A DNA stretch of 51,504 nt from Candidatus Hydrogenedentota bacterium (GCA_016791475.1 JAEUWI010000052.1:1-51504), one strand, 5' to 3'. Positions 33,670 to 42,925 are shown, counted from the first letter of the stretch. Notes: generated from the sequence alone by a model not told the origin. Numbers and translations are program-made.

Positions 33670-35145
33670 ATGACTGACACCAACGTGAAAACTTCATCCC
33701 TTGCGCCGCCGTTTTGGTTGCTTGGTCCCCTTTCCGTTTTCTGTGGTATCGCCGCACTGGGGCTTGTGAGCGCGCAACAGGCCTATTATCCGTGGAGCAC
33801 CAAGGACGTGCTCGCGACATTGATGGGGGCGGTGCTCTGCACGACACTCATTCTAGGTCCTTCGCGCATCATCCTCACGCTGGTGTTTCTGCTGGCCCTG
33901 CTGGATCACCAGTTTCGTTCGCCGTTCATATTGCCCTTTGGCGGAGCGGAATGGCATCCCCGCGAGCTGCTGCTTCTCCTGCTTTTTCTCCACGCCGCCG
34001 TGAAACTGGTCCAATATCGTCTCTGGATACGCTGGACCCCTCTCCATGTTGCGATGCTGCTCTACACCGCAGTCTTCGCTTATGGCGCCTGGCGCGGGCT
34101 CTGGCTGGGGAATGATCCGCGCGCCATTATCGCGGAGTGTCGCGCCCCGCTGTTTCTGGGCGTTTTCTGGGTCTTCGCAGGCACCGTGAAGACGCCGCGC
34201 GACCTCTTCTACTATGGTTACCTCGCGCTGTGCGTTCTCGTGGTGCTGGCCGTTGTCACGATTGGCGCCTTCGCGTATTTTGCCGTTACCGGACCCATTC
34301 CGAACACGCAGAACGCCTTGGGCGAGTTCGTGCCCAGAATTGTAGCGGGTATCCCGCTCCAATCCATTCGCCCGAGCGGACATGCCTGGTTTGAGACGGC
34401 GCTGGTGGTCTCGCTGGGAATGCTTTTGTGTCCCGGAGAGCCCTGGTACCGAAAGGCCGTCTACGCGGGACTGACTATCCTCTTTGCCACCGCGGTGTGC
34501 GCGGGTCTGATGCGCACAGCACTCGTTTCCGTCTTTGTGTCGATCACCGTGTTGCTCTGGCTCAGCCTGCCGGGAGCGGCGAGGGCACTTTCATTTTCAG
34601 TGCTTCTCTTTGCGGTTGGATGCGCGGCATTCATGGCGCTTCTCAATCCGAACGGCGCGTATGGTCTGCCGAGTTTTCGGGACCGTTCCCTGAATGCGCG
34701 TGCGGTAGAAACGGCCGGCGCAATAGAAGCTATCCGCCAACAGCCCCTCTTTGGGTCTGGCTTCGGGGCTTCTTTTGAGGCGCTTGGACTTGCGCAAAAG
34801 GACAGCGCTTCCAGTGCGGTGCCCGTGGACTACCGCAGCCTGCACAACGTGTGGCTATACATCGCGTGGAAGGCGGGGCTGGTGGGTCTTGCGATGGCGG
34901 TGCTCGCTTTGGCCGTGATGCTCATCTACGGCCAGGGGATAGTCACGCGTCTTCCCACGATGAGTCAGCGGTGCCTGGGCCGTACCTTGCAGGCCGTGCT
35001 TGTGGGGCAGTTGGCGGCCTCGGCGGCCATGCCGCGCCTGACCTATGCGAACGGTGCGCTTTTTCTGGGTATTTGGGTGATGGCGATGGTGTTGCTGGAG
35101 CGGGAGGCGGAAGGCGGAAATGGTGATGCCCGCTCCAGCCAATAG
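33670..35145 (+). CDS. O-antigen ligase/polymerase-like membrane protein
   Basis: The 491-aa product has about a dozen membrane helices and, near residue 360-400, the pattern of the Wzy/O-antigen-ligase family: QQPLFGSGFGASF, then LHNVWLYIAWKAGLVGL after an extracytoplasmic loop. Such proteins polymerise or attach surface polysaccharide. No other O-antigen gene is next to it, but lpxA/lpxB are in the window, so LPS is made. The ATG at 33670 has only a weak AGG upstream. It converges on purN, with a 22-bp hairpin between. Confidence 0.82.
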   Translation: MTDTNVKTSSLAPPFWLLGPLSVFCGIAALGLVSAQQAYYPWSTKDVLATLMGAVLCTTLILGPSRIILTLVFLLALLDHQFRSPFILPFGGAEWHPRELLLLLLFLHAAVKLVQYRLWIRWTPLHVAMLLYTAVFAYGAWRGLWLGNDPRAIIAECRAPLFLGVFWVFAGTVKTPRDLFYYGYLALCVLVVLAVVTIGAFAYFAVTGPIPNTQNALGEFVPRIVAGIPLQSIRPSGHAWFETALVVSLGMLLCPGEPWYRKAVYAGLTILFATAVCAGLMRTALVSVFVSITVLLWLSLPGAARALSFSVLLFAVGCAAFMALLNPNGAYGLPSFRDRSLNARAVETAGAIEAIRQQPLFGSGFGASFEALGLAQKDSASSAVPVDYRSLHNVWLYIAWKAGLVGLAMAVLALAVMLIYGQGIVTRLPTMSQRCLGRTLQAVLVGQLAASAAMPRLTYANGALFLGIWVMAMVLLEREAEGGNGDARSSQ

Positions 35146-35201
35146 GACGGATTCGACGGATAGGACCGATTTTTAATCCGTCCTATCTGTCGAATTTGTC
35201 C
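35145..35201. terminator. Long bidirectional hairpin between convergent genes
   Basis: A 22-bp stem with a few G-T pairs (35145-35166 with 35180-35201) has an AT-rich 13-nt loop. It begins on the last base of the O-antigen-ligase-like stop codon and ends 3 nt before the purN stop, so it can serve both genes. Confidence 0.65.
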
Positions 35202-35203
35202 CA

Positions 35204-35818
35204 TCACCTGATCCGCACCTTGCGCCCCTCGACCGTCACCCTGCCTTCGGCAATCATTTGGATTGCTTTGGGGTAGAGTTTGCGCTCCAGGGCCTGTACG
35301 CGCTCCGCCAATGACTCAGGCGTATCCTGGTCGTTCACCGGAATCGACTGCTGCATGATTATCGGGCCATGGTCGTAGGAATCGTCCACAAAATGGACGG
35401 TAGCGCCCGTCACCTTCGCGCCGTAGGCGATCACCGCCTCGTGGACGTGCTGGCCGAACATTCCCTGACCGGAGAAGGCGGGGATCAATGCCGGATGCAC
35501 GTTGATGATGCGGTTGGCAAAGTCCTCGGGCACTTTCAGCAGCGACATGTAGCCTGCGAGCACCACCAGTCCCGCGCCATGGCTTCGAACCGTCTCCCAG
35601 ATCGCGTCGTTTCGTTGCTCAAAGGTCGGATAATCTTTCGAGGTAACGGCGTAGGCGGGAATGCCGTGTTTGGCCGCCCGCACAAGTCCAAAGGCCGAAG
35701 CGCGCGACGCTATCACGCAAGAGACCGTGGCGTCCAGCGTTTCCGCTTCGCAAAGATCGATGATGTTTTGCAGCGTGGTTCCGCTTCCGGAGAGCAGTAC
35801 GGCCAGGCGTAGTTTCAT
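35204..35818 (-). CDS. purN: Phosphoribosylglycinamide formyltransferase
   Basis: The 204-aa product transfers the formyl group from 10-formyltetrahydrofolate to GAR in purine synthesis. Visible family marks: the LLSGSGTTLQN phosphate loop, the catalytic N-x-H in INVHPALIPAF, and the catalytic Asp in VHFVDDSYDHGPIIMQ. The start at 35818 has GAGGA 8 nt upstream; the extra in-frame upstream stretch runs through the palindromic element and is not coding. Its 3' end faces the convergent membrane protein gene. Confidence 0.95.
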   Translation of the reverse strand: MKLRLAVLLSGSGTTLQNIIDLCEAETLDATVSCVIASRASAFGLVRAAKHGIPAYAVTSKDYPTFEQRNDAIWETVRSHGAGLVVLAGYMSLLKVPEDFANRIINVHPALIPAFSGQGMFGQHVHEAVIAYGAKVTGATVHFVDDSYDHGPIIMQQSIPVNDQDTPESLAERVQALERKLYPKAIQMIAEGRVTVEGRKVRIR

Positions 35819-35856
35819 GAGAGAGTCCTCAGAGGCGAATGGATTGTGTGGACTGC

Positions 35857-35952
35857 GTGGATTCGCCGCGGCGAATGGACGGAATTTAGCGAGTACGCGC
35901 GGGTGGCGAGTTAAATCAGATCCACTTCGTCCATTCGCCGCGGCGAATCCAC
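35857..35952. repeat. Perfect 24-bp inverted repeat built on a 16-bp palindrome
   Basis: 35857-35880 is the exact reverse complement of 35929-35952, with a 48-bp spacer. Each arm contains the self-palindromic ATTCGCCGCGGCGAAT. The flanks repeat partial copies (gcgaatgga at 35834). It lies between the start of purN and the end of rho, upstream of purN. Confidence 0.9.
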
Positions 35953-35969
35953 TCTGTCCACCAACATAA

Positions 35970-35994
35970 TCGCCGCCCGGCAAGCGGGCGGCGA
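35970..35994 (-). terminator. GC-rich hairpin downstream of rho
   Basis: A 10-bp stem (35970-35979 with 35985-35994) with a 5-nt loop lies 37 nt beyond the rho stop. On the minus strand it is followed by attatgttgg, a weak tail, so the terminator call is tentative. On the plus strand it is followed by cttctttt, but no plus-strand gene precedes it. Confidence 0.4.
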
Positions 35995-36004
35995 CTTCTT
36001 TTCG

Positions 36005-36025
36005 TTGTCAATTGTTCATTGTAAA
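36005..36025. repeat. Heptad tandem repeat (ttgtcaa/ttgttca/ttgtaaa)
   Basis: Three 7-bp units just past the rho stop, of the same family as at 8451 and 24434; it reads TTGACA on the minus strand. Confidence 0.75.
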
Positions 36026-36030
36026 TTGAA

Positions 36031-37521
36031 TTACATTTTCTGCATTTTGGAGAGGAACTCTTCGTTCGACTTGGTCTTCTTAAGTTTGTCGATGAGCAGT
36101 TCCGAAGCTTCCTGCAGCTCGCGGTCGCTGAGCACGCGAAGGAGGAGCCAGATACGCTGGAGGTCTTCCGCGGCGACCAGGCGTTCTTCCTGGCGGGTGC
36201 GCGAACGGTTCACGTCGATCGCGGGGAAGATGCGCTTTTCCATCAGGCGGCGATCCAGGTGGATCTCCATGTTGCCGGTGCCCTTGAATTCTTCAAAGAT
36301 CACGTCGTCCATGCGGCTGCCCGTTTCGACCAGGGCCGTGGCCAGGATCGTGAGGCTGCCGCCCTCTTCTATGTTTCGCGCCGCGCCGAAGAATCGCTTC
36401 GGGCGCTGGAGTGCGTTGGCGTCCACACCGCCGGAGAGGACCTTGCCGCTGCTGGGCACCATGATGTTGTAGGCACGGGCGAGGCGCGTGATCGAGTCCA
36501 GCAGGATAACCACGTCGCGCTTGTGTTCCACGAGGCGACGGGCCTTGTTCAGCACCATTTCCGCCACCTGAATGTGGCGCTCCGGCGGCTCGTCGAAGGT
36601 GGAGGCTATGACCTCGCCCTTGACCGAGCGCTGCATGTCCGTCACTTCTTCGGGGCGCTCGTCGATGAGCAGCACGATGACGTAGGCTTCCGGGTGATTT
36701 GTAGTGATGCTGTTGGCGATTTTCTGCAGCAGCACCGTCTTGCCGGTGAAAGGCGCCGCCACGATAAGTCCGCGCTGTCCCTTGCCTACGGGCGAGATGA
36801 GATCCATGATGCGCATGGCGATCTCTTTCTGGCCCACTTCGAGGATAAAGCGCTCATCCGGGTGGATGGGCGTGAGGCTGTCGAAGATGATGCGTTTGTG
36901 AGCAACTTCGGGCGACTCGTTGTTGACCGATTCCACCTTCAGCAGCGCAAAGTAGCGCTCGCCCTCTTTCGGGGGACGTACATGGCCGGTGATGCTGTCG
37001 CCCGTGCGCAGGGCAAACTTGCGGATCTGCGAGGGGGAGACGTAGATGTCGTCGGGGCCGGGGAGGTAGGAGTAGTCGGGGGAGCGGAGGAAGCCGAAGC
37101 CGTCGGGGAGGATTTCCAGCGTGCCCTCGCCGTAGATGGAGCCCGCTTTCTCGATGCTGCGCTGGAGTACCGCGAAGATAAGGTCCTGCTTCTTGAGCCC
37201 GCCGTATTCCTCGATCCCGAGGGCCGATGCCGCCTCGTTCAACTGGGGCATGGTCATGGCCTTGAGATCGGTAATGTTCAATTCCGGACCGTCCACGGAC
37301 TCCGGGATGACTTCATTGGCCACATCCAGCACGGCAGGGGCGTTGCGCCGCTGTTGCTGTTGCTGGGGCCGTCCGCCGCCGGGCCGCCTGGGGCGGTTGT
37401 TATTGTTGCCGCCGCCCTGTTGGGGCCGATTCTGGCCGTTGGGATTGCGTTTCGGGTTGTTGTTACGACCCTTGTTTTTCGGACGCCCCGGACCACGTTC
37501 GGTGGCTGTCTTTTCTGCCAT
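36031..37521 (-). CDS. rho: Transcription termination factor Rho with Asn/Gln/Arg-rich insert
   Basis: The 496-aa product has the Rho N-terminal helical domain (about 80-120), the cold-shock-like RNA-binding domain ([16 protein letters not shown], about 130-200) and the RecA-type ATPase (P-loop [24 protein letters not shown]-rich [10 protein letters not shown]). Residues about 5-60 form a low-complexity stretch ([20 protein letters not shown]), as in some other bacterial Rho proteins; it may help RNA binding or phase separation. The ATG at 37521 has AAAGGAAA about 8 nt upstream. The leader can fold (see 37538-37589). Confidence 0.97.
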   Translation of the reverse strand: MAEKTATERGPGRPKNKGRNNNPKRNPNGQNRPQQGGGNNNNRPRRPGGGRPQQQQQRRNAPAVLDVANEVIPESVDGPELNITDLKAMTMPQLNEAASALGIEEYGGLKKQDLIFAVLQRSIEKAGSIYGEGTLEILPDGFGFLRSPDYSYLPGPDDIYVSPSQIRKFALRTGDSITGHVRPPKEGERYFALLKVESVNNESPEVAHKRIIFDSLTPIHPDERFILEVGQKEIAMRIMDLISPVGKGQRGLIVAAPFTGKTVLLQKIANSITTNHPEAYVIVLLIDERPEEVTDMQRSVKGEVIASTFDEPPERHIQVAEMVLNKARRLVEHKRDVVILLDSITRLARAYNIMVPSSGKVLSGGVDANALQRPKRFFGAARNIEEGGSLTILATALVETGSRMDDVIFEEFKGTGNMEIHLDRRLMEKRIFPAIDVNRSRTRQEERLVAAEDLQRIWLLLRVLSDRELQEASELLIDKLKKTKSNEEFLSKMQKM

Positions 37522-37537
37522 GCGTATTTCCTTTCGC

Positions 37538-37589
37538 TGTTCCTGCACGTAGAGGCGCCCCGCGTGGGGCAGTAGGGAGTACAGGAACA
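37538..37589 (-). promoter_or_regulatory. Structured rho leader hairpin
   Basis: An 8-bp stem (37538-37545 with 37582-37589) encloses a smaller stem (37557-37561 with 37566-37570). It ends just before the rho ribosome site. Rho genes are often self-regulated through their leader, so this could be the control element. Confidence 0.4.
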
Positions 37590-37658
37590 ATTCGCTCCAC
37601 TACTTGGAAAAACCTGTTGTCTGAATGTTTCGGCGTGATGTGGGCGCGGGGGGGAGTA

Positions 37659-40403
37659 TCAGTGGATTTCCGCCCAGTTTTTCCCAAAGCCCACGTCGAC
37701 TTTCAAGGGTACGTTCAATTCGACGATACCCTCCATAATTTCCTTCATTTGCGCCATCACCGTCGCCACCGCGTCCGTCCGGGCCTCCACGACCAGCTCA
37801 TCGTGCACCTGAAGCAGGATCCGCGCATCCGTTCCCGCGAGCGCGCTGTCCAGCCGTATCATGGCGAGCTTGATGATGTCCGCGGCGCTTCCCTGCACCG
37901 GGGTATTAATCGCGACCCGTTCTCCCGCCCGGCGCACGTTAACATTTCCGCTGTTGACATCGGGCACGTTGCGCCGACGTTTCAACAGGGTGGTGACATA
38001 GCCCTGGCTGCGCGCGGTCTCCAGTGTTGCATCCAGCCACGTCTTAATCCCCGGGTATTGGGTGAAGTAGCCGTCGATGAAGCGTCCGGCCTCGGCATTG
38101 CTAATCCCGAGATTCCGCGCCAGTCCAAAGGCGCTTATACCGTAGATCACACCAAAGTTCACGGCTTTCGCCTTGCGCCGCATCTCCGGGGTAACCGCAT
38201 CGTCCGCCACGCCAAACACGCGCGCGGCGGTTTCCGCATGGATATCGGCATCGCGCCGGAAGGCGTCGCAGAGGGCTTCATCGCCCGAGAGGTGGGCCAG
38301 GACCCGCAATTCAATTTGTGAATAGTCCGCCGAAATCAGCGAGCGATCCGGTTGGCTGGGTATGAAGGCCTCCCGGATTCGGCGGCCGAAGGCGTTCCGA
38401 ATGGGAATATTCTGCAAGTTGGGATCACTGCTGGAAAGCCGTCCGGTGGCGGCAACCGCCTGATTATAGGAGGTATGTATGGTCCGGGTTTCGGGATGGA
38501 TCAGACGCGGAAGGGCGTCTACATATGTTCCCCGAAGCTTTTCAAGCATCCGGTATTCCAGAATCTTTTCCGGCAGTGGATGCTCATGCGCCAGTTGCTC
38601 CAACACGCGCTCGTCCGTGGAAAACCCCGTTTTCGTTTTGCGCGCCGTCGATAGCCCCAACTTTTCAAACAAAATCACCTGGAGCTGCTTCGGAGAATTT
38701 ATCTTGAAGGGTTCGCCGGCCAGCGCGTGGATCTCGGTCGTCAACTCTCCCAGGCGAGATTCGATCTCGGTGCGGAGGGTGTCGAAAACGGAGAGGTCCA
38801 CCGCGATACCCGCCTGCTCCATGCGGGCGAGTACGTGAACTAGCGGCAACTCAACATCGGTGAAGAGTGATTCAAGTTGGAGGTCCTTTAATCGATCCCT
38901 GAAGATCCCAGCCAAGTGCCATGTGGCGTCCGCGTCTTCTGCTGCGTAGTCACGAGCCTGGAGGATGGGAACTTGATTAAAGGTGACGGCTTTCGATCCT
39001 TTTCCGATCACGTCGGCAATGGGGATGAGTTTCCGTCGGAGGTGTTGAAGGCTGACTTCGTCTAAATTGTGCCTCAACTGGGAGGGATCTGTCAAGTAGG
39101 AAGAAATCATGGTGTCCAGGGCAATTCCCTGAAGGGGAACACCGGCCCGTTCAAGCACGATCAGGTCGTACTTGATGTTGTGGCCGATCTTCTTCACGGA
39201 TTCGTCGGCGAAGAGCGGGCGCAGCAACTCCAGGGCTTGTTCGCCGGGTAGCGGCTCCAGTTGGGAGACCGTGGTCAGGTCATCGGGATCGCCCCAGACC
39301 TGGAGCGATTCGACCGTGTGGGCGATGGGGATATAGTAGGCCTCTTCACTGTCACAACAGCAGGATACGCCCACCAGTTCCGCGCGCACCGGTTCCGTGG
39401 AAGTCGTTTCCGTGTCCACGGCAAACTCGCCCGCCGCGCGCATGCGCGCTATCATGGCGCTCAACTCCGCCTCCGTCAGGATCAGTTTGTAGGCGCACGT
39501 TGCAGCGGCAATTGTCTCGCCCCCGGCGGTGGCGGCGGCACCGCCCGGCACCAGCTCCTCCAGCAGGCTGTGGAAGGCGAAGCGGGTCAGGGCTTCCGTC
39601 AGCACATGGGGGTCATAGGGCTTGCGCACGCAGCAGTCCGGCGTGAAGTCGAGGGGCACATCGGTTTTGATAGTGACCAATTCGCGGCTGAAGAAGGCCT
39701 GCTCGCGATCGGCAATCAGGTTCTCTTTTTGCTTGCCCTTCAACTCGTCTATATGCTCGTAGATCCCCTCCAACGATCCATATTTCTCCATCAACGTCTT
39801 CGCCGTCTTGTCGCCGATACCCTTCACCCCCGGCACGTTGTCCGCCGAATCGCCGATCAGGGCCAGGGCGTCCACCACGTTGGCCGGACCCGTACCGAAG
39901 CGTTCGCGCACCGCCGCCTCGTCGTACCAGGCGCCGCTGTCGCCCTTCGACGGGTCGTAAACCGTGATGCCGGGGGATACCATCTGCTGGAGGTCTTTGT
40001 CGCCCGTGACAATGACGGCGTCCATGCCGCCCTCGTGGGCCTGGCGGGCCAGCGTGCCGATCACGTCGTCCGCCTCCACGCCCGGCACCACCAGCAGGGG
40101 GATGTTCAGCGCCCGGACCAGATCATGCATCATGGGGAACTGGACCTTCAGGTCCGGCGGCGTTTCGCGGCGCGTCGCTTTGTAGTCCTTGTACAGGTCG
40201 TCGCGGAAATTCTTACCCGGCGCGTCGAAGACCACGGCGAGGTGGGTCGGTTCGTGATCGCGGATCAGCTTGAGGAGGACGCGGGTGAAGCCGTAGAGGG
40301 CGTTGGTGGGGTTGCCTTCGCCGTCGGTGAGCGACGTGCGGATCGCGTAGTAGGCCCGAAAGGCATAGGCCATGCCGTCGATCAGGAACAGGCGATCCTT
40401 CAT
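37659..40403 (-). CDS. polA: DNA polymerase I
   Basis: The 914-aa product has all three activities. The 5'-3' exonuclease/FEN domain fills about 1-290 (LFLIDGMAYAFRAYYA, VEADDVIGTLA, GDSADNVPGVKGIGDKTA). The 3'-5' proofreading domain keeps its metal ligands (FAVDTETTS, IGHNIKYD, YAAEDADATW). The polymerase has motif A (SADYSQIELRVLAHLSGD), motif B (RRKAKAVNFGVIYG) and motif C (QVHDELVVE). The ATG at 40403 overlaps the lpxB stop (ATGA). The long in-frame extension upstream overlaps lpxB and is not coding. Confidence 0.97.
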   Translation of the reverse strand: MKDRLFLIDGMAYAFRAYYAIRTSLTDGEGNPTNALYGFTRVLLKLIRDHEPTHLAVVFDAPGKNFRDDLYKDYKATRRETPPDLKVQFPMMHDLVRALNIPLLVVPGVEADDVIGTLARQAHEGGMDAVIVTGDKDLQQMVSPGITVYDPSKGDSGAWYDEAAVRERFGTGPANVVDALALIGDSADNVPGVKGIGDKTAKTLMEKYGSLEGIYEHIDELKGKQKENLIADREQAFFSRELVTIKTDVPLDFTPDCCVRKPYDPHVLTEALTRFAFHSLLEELVPGGAAATAGGETIAAATCAYKLILTEAELSAMIARMRAAGEFAVDTETTSTEPVRAELVGVSCCCDSEEAYYIPIAHTVESLQVWGDPDDLTTVSQLEPLPGEQALELLRPLFADESVKKIGHNIKYDLIVLERAGVPLQGIALDTMISSYLTDPSQLRHNLDEVSLQHLRRKLIPIADVIGKGSKAVTFNQVPILQARDYAAEDADATWHLAGIFRDRLKDLQLESLFTDVELPLVHVLARMEQAGIAVDLSVFDTLRTEIESRLGELTTEIHALAGEPFKINSPKQLQVILFEKLGLSTARKTKTGFSTDERVLEQLAHEHPLPEKILEYRMLEKLRGTYVDALPRLIHPETRTIHTSYNQAVAATGRLSSSDPNLQNIPIRNAFGRRIREAFIPSQPDRSLISADYSQIELRVLAHLSGDEALCDAFRRDADIHAETAARVFGVADDAVTPEMRRKAKAVNFGVIYGISAFGLARNLGISNAEAGRFIDGYFTQYPGIKTWLDATLETARSQGYVTTLLKRRRNVPDVNSGNVNVRRAGERVAINTPVQGSAADIIKLAMIRLDSALAGTDARILLQVHDELVVEARTDAVATVMAQMKEIMEGIVELNVPLKVDVGFGKNWAEIH

Positions 40404-41575
40404 GGGGGGGTGTTGTCCAGCACTTCGAGTATTTCCCGTGCGGCGTTCTGCGAGGCGCCGCCGTCTCCCAACATGGATTGTACTTCCCGGAGATCGCCGA
40501 TCATCTGCGCGCGCTCGGGCGAGGGGGCGATGAGGCGGAGGGCCTGGGGAAGGATTTGAGCGGGCTGGATGTCGTTCTGGATAAACTCGGGAACGACTCC
40601 GCGCCCTACCAATATGTTTACTATACCGATGTACCGTATGTCTACTAAAAATTTCGCCATCCAAAAAGTCAGCGTGGTGACTTTGTACAGGATAACCATC
40701 GGAACGCCGAAGAGCGCCGTTTCCAGGGTGGCTGTTCCCGAGGCCACCATGCAGAAGCGCGCCCGACGGAGTATATCGTACATGCTGCCAGTCTTAATCT
40801 CCAGCGGGAAGCTGCCGGCAATTTCACGGGCCTGCGCCGCGCGGGCTTCATCCACCACGGGCGTCATGAAGCGGGCTTCCGGGTGCGCCTTCGCGATTCC
40901 AGCCGCCACCTCAAGCATCGGCGCGAGCAGCCGCTTGATTTCCTGTTCCCGGCTGCCCGGCAACAGGCCAATCACCATTTCGCCCGCCGCGGCGCCATCG
41001 CCCTCGATCCGGCTGATGTGATCCAGCAAGGGGTGGCCCACGTAGCGGCAGGGCAGGCCCACCTTCTCATACAACGGCTGCTCGAAGGGAAAGATGACCA
41101 GCATCTTGTCCACGCAGGCGGCCAGCGTGTGGATGCGCTTTTTCTTCCACGCCCAAACCTGGGGGCTAATGTAATATACAACCGGGATGCCCAATTGTTT
41201 CAGGCGCTTTGCGAGGCGGATGTTGAAGCCGGGATAGTCGATCAGAACGACGGCGTCGGGGCGTGTGTCTTCGATATGAGCCAGCGTGTCCAGAAAGAGA
41301 CGGCGGATACCGCGGAAATGCTTGACCACTTCGGTAAAGCCCATGATGGCCTCGCCCGCGAGATCGTGTCGCAGGGCCATGCCCGCCGCCGCCATCCGCT
41401 GGCCGCCCAGGCCCTCGCATTCGATGCCCGGCGATAGCGCGCGCAGGGCCGCGATGAGATTCGCGCCGTGGATGTCGCCCGAGGCCTCGCCGGCGACGAA
41501 GAAGAGGCGGAATGTGGCGTGGGGGGCCTGGCTTTGCCTATTTTCTGGTTGAGCAATAGCGTCGTCGGCGGACAT
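40400..41575 (-). CDS. lpxB: Lipid-A-disaccharide synthase
   Basis: The 391-aa glycosyltransferase joins UDP-diacylglucosamine to lipid X. Family marks: FFVAGEASGDIHGANL at the N-terminus, DYPGFNIRLAKRLK, YYISPQVWAWKKKRI, LPGSREQEI (nucleotide site) and SGTATLETALFGVPMVI. The ATG at 41575 has GAGG 8 nt upstream. It is translationally coupled to polA by a 4-nt overlap. Upstream in the same direction lie the gnnA-like gene and lpxA. Confidence 0.96.
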   Translation of the reverse strand: MSADDAIAQPENRQSQAPHATFRLFFVAGEASGDIHGANLIAALRALSPGIECEGLGGQRMAAAGMALRHDLAGEAIMGFTEVVKHFRGIRRLFLDTLAHIEDTRPDAVVLIDYPGFNIRLAKRLKQLGIPVVYYISPQVWAWKKKRIHTLAACVDKMLVIFPFEQPLYEKVGLPCRYVGHPLLDHISRIEGDGAAAGEMVIGLLPGSREQEIKRLLAPMLEVAAGIAKAHPEARFMTPVVDEARAAQAREIAGSFPLEIKTGSMYDILRRARFCMVASGTATLETALFGVPMVILYKVTTLTFWMAKFLVDIRYIGIVNILVGRGVVPEFIQNDIQPAQILPQALRLIAPSPERAQMIGDLREVQSMLGDGGASQNAAREILEVLDNTPP

Positions 41576-41605
41576 CAAAGTGCCTCTAAAGTTCGCGGTC
41601 GCATA

Positions 41606-41907
41606 GGGACTGACGCGGACTCGTGCGCCACGGTAGCGGAAAGCTCCGCAATTTGGAAGCGTTCCAGTCCGAGGAATAGTTGTTGTGGAGTCCGTGGCTG
41701 TCCCGTCGCGGCCCGAGCGCACGCGACACTACAACGGGGCCCGTATTCAGGGGCTGTGTCGCGGATTGAGTTTGTGCTGGCGTATCCCGCACGTTTCCCT
41801 GACGACGGGACAGCCACGCGCATGGACGTGCCTGCTGTTTTCATTGACTTCCCTATTGAGCGCTGGCCTGGTCCGCTCACCACAGTTCACCCGCGCGCGT
41901 CAGTCCC
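41606..41907. repeat. Nested palindromic element, about 300 bp
   Basis: An outer perfect 12-bp inverted repeat (41606-41617 with 41896-41907) encloses a perfect 16-bp one (41693-41708 with 41803-41818) and an inner 8-bp one (41722-41729 with 41756-41763). It fills the 337-nt gap between lpxB and the gnnA-like gene. No coding sequence fits. It may be a mobile repeat or a structured RNA. Confidence 0.7.
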
Positions 41908-41912
41908 TCTGC

Positions 41913-42866
41913 TCACGCATGCGCCCGAATGAATTCCATGATCTCCTCCGCCAGGCGCAATGCTTTCACGCCGTCTTCACCGGAAACCACGGGGGCTTTT
42001 CCTTCCCGGACGCATTCGATGAAGGAGCGGAGTTCTAACTTGAGGGGTTCGTCTTTTTCAACCGGGAGGGGATCGATCGTGATGTGCTCCATGGGATTCG
42101 AGCCCTCGGGAATCGGGCCGGGCTTCTTCCGGTAGACCATCACCTCCTGGGCGCTGTAATCCGTGCTTAGATAGGCGTTTTCCTCGAAGATGCGGATCTT
42201 CCGCATGCGGTCCATGGAAACGCGGCTGCACGTGAGATTCGCCACGCAGCCCGAAGCAAAGCGCAGGCGCACGTTGGCGATGTCCTCGCTCGTGGAGAAA
42301 ACGGCCACGCCCATGGCGTCCAGAGAAACCAGATCGGACTTTTCCAGGGCAAGCACGATGTCGAGATCATGAATCATAAGATCCAGCACGACGCTGACGT
42401 CCGTGCCCCGGCCCGGAAAGGGGCTCAGGCGGTGACACTCGATGAAGCGGGGCGCATTGATGGCTTGAGAAAAGGCCAGTACCGCGCCGTTAAAGCGCTC
42501 TATGTGGCCCACCTGCAAGATGCAATGGTGCGTCTTCGCCAGCGCCACCATCGTTTCGGCCTCGTGAAGCGTGGGGGCAATGGGCTTCTCCACCAGCACG
42601 TGGACGCCTGCCTGAAGCAGGGCGTTGACCGCTTCCGCATGAGCACTGGTGGGCGTCGCCACTGAGACGGCTTCGACGCCCGCGGCAATCAGGCCATTCA
42701 CGTCGCTGAATCCAGGAACGGTGAAATCCTCGGCGGCCTTCAGGCGATTGGCTTCATGGGGATCGGCGATGCCCACAAGCTCGACACCCTCCAGGGCGGC
42801 GTAGTTGCGCGCGTGGTGATAGCCCAGGTGGCCAACGCCGACGACACCGGCACGGATGGAGGTCAT
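41913..42866 (-). CDS. Gfo/Idh/MocA oxidoreductase in the lpx cluster, possibly a UDP-GlcNAc 3-dehydrogenase (GnnA-like)
   Basis: The 317-aa cytoplasmic protein has a Rossmann domain (GVVGVGHLGYHHARNY), the EKP motif in LVEKPIAPT and a catalytic-His region (VLDLMIHDLDIVLAL). The ATG at 42866 has GAGGA upstream. It stands between lpxA and lpxB in the same direction. In Acidithiobacillus, GnnA (this family) oxidises UDP-GlcNAc at C3 before the aminotransferase GnnB makes the diamino sugar used by LpxA, and gnnA/gnnB lie between lpxA and lpxB. No gnnB is present here: the gap to lpxB holds only the palindromic element. So the reaction is inferred from position, and other sugar-nucleotide oxidations are possible. 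Confidence 0.85.
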   Translation of the reverse strand: MTSIRAGVVGVGHLGYHHARNYAALEGVELVGIADPHEANRLKAAEDFTVPGFSDVNGLIAAGVEAVSVATPTSAHAEAVNALLQAGVHVLVEKPIAPTLHEAETMVALAKTHHCILQVGHIERFNGAVLAFSQAINAPRFIECHRLSPFPGRGTDVSVVLDLMIHDLDIVLALEKSDLVSLDAMGVAVFSTSEDIANVRLRFASGCVANLTCSRVSMDRMRKIRIFEENAYLSTDYSAQEVMVYRKKPGPIPEGSNPMEHITIDPLPVEKDEPLKLELRSFIECVREGKAPVVSGEDGVKALRLAEEIMEFIRAHA

Positions 42867-42925
42867 GGATGTTTCCTCATTGTACAAGGCGAGCCCGATT
42901 CCAGTGACCGGGGAATACGGGTCCA

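Noticed and set aside
35819-35983. N-terminal extension of purN
   Set aside because: The in-frame upstream stretch runs through the palindromic element, and the true start has a good ribosome site.
40404-40664. N-terminal extension of polA
   Set aside because: It lies inside lpxB in another frame and is Arg/Pro-rich; polA begins at the ATG overlapping the lpxB stop.
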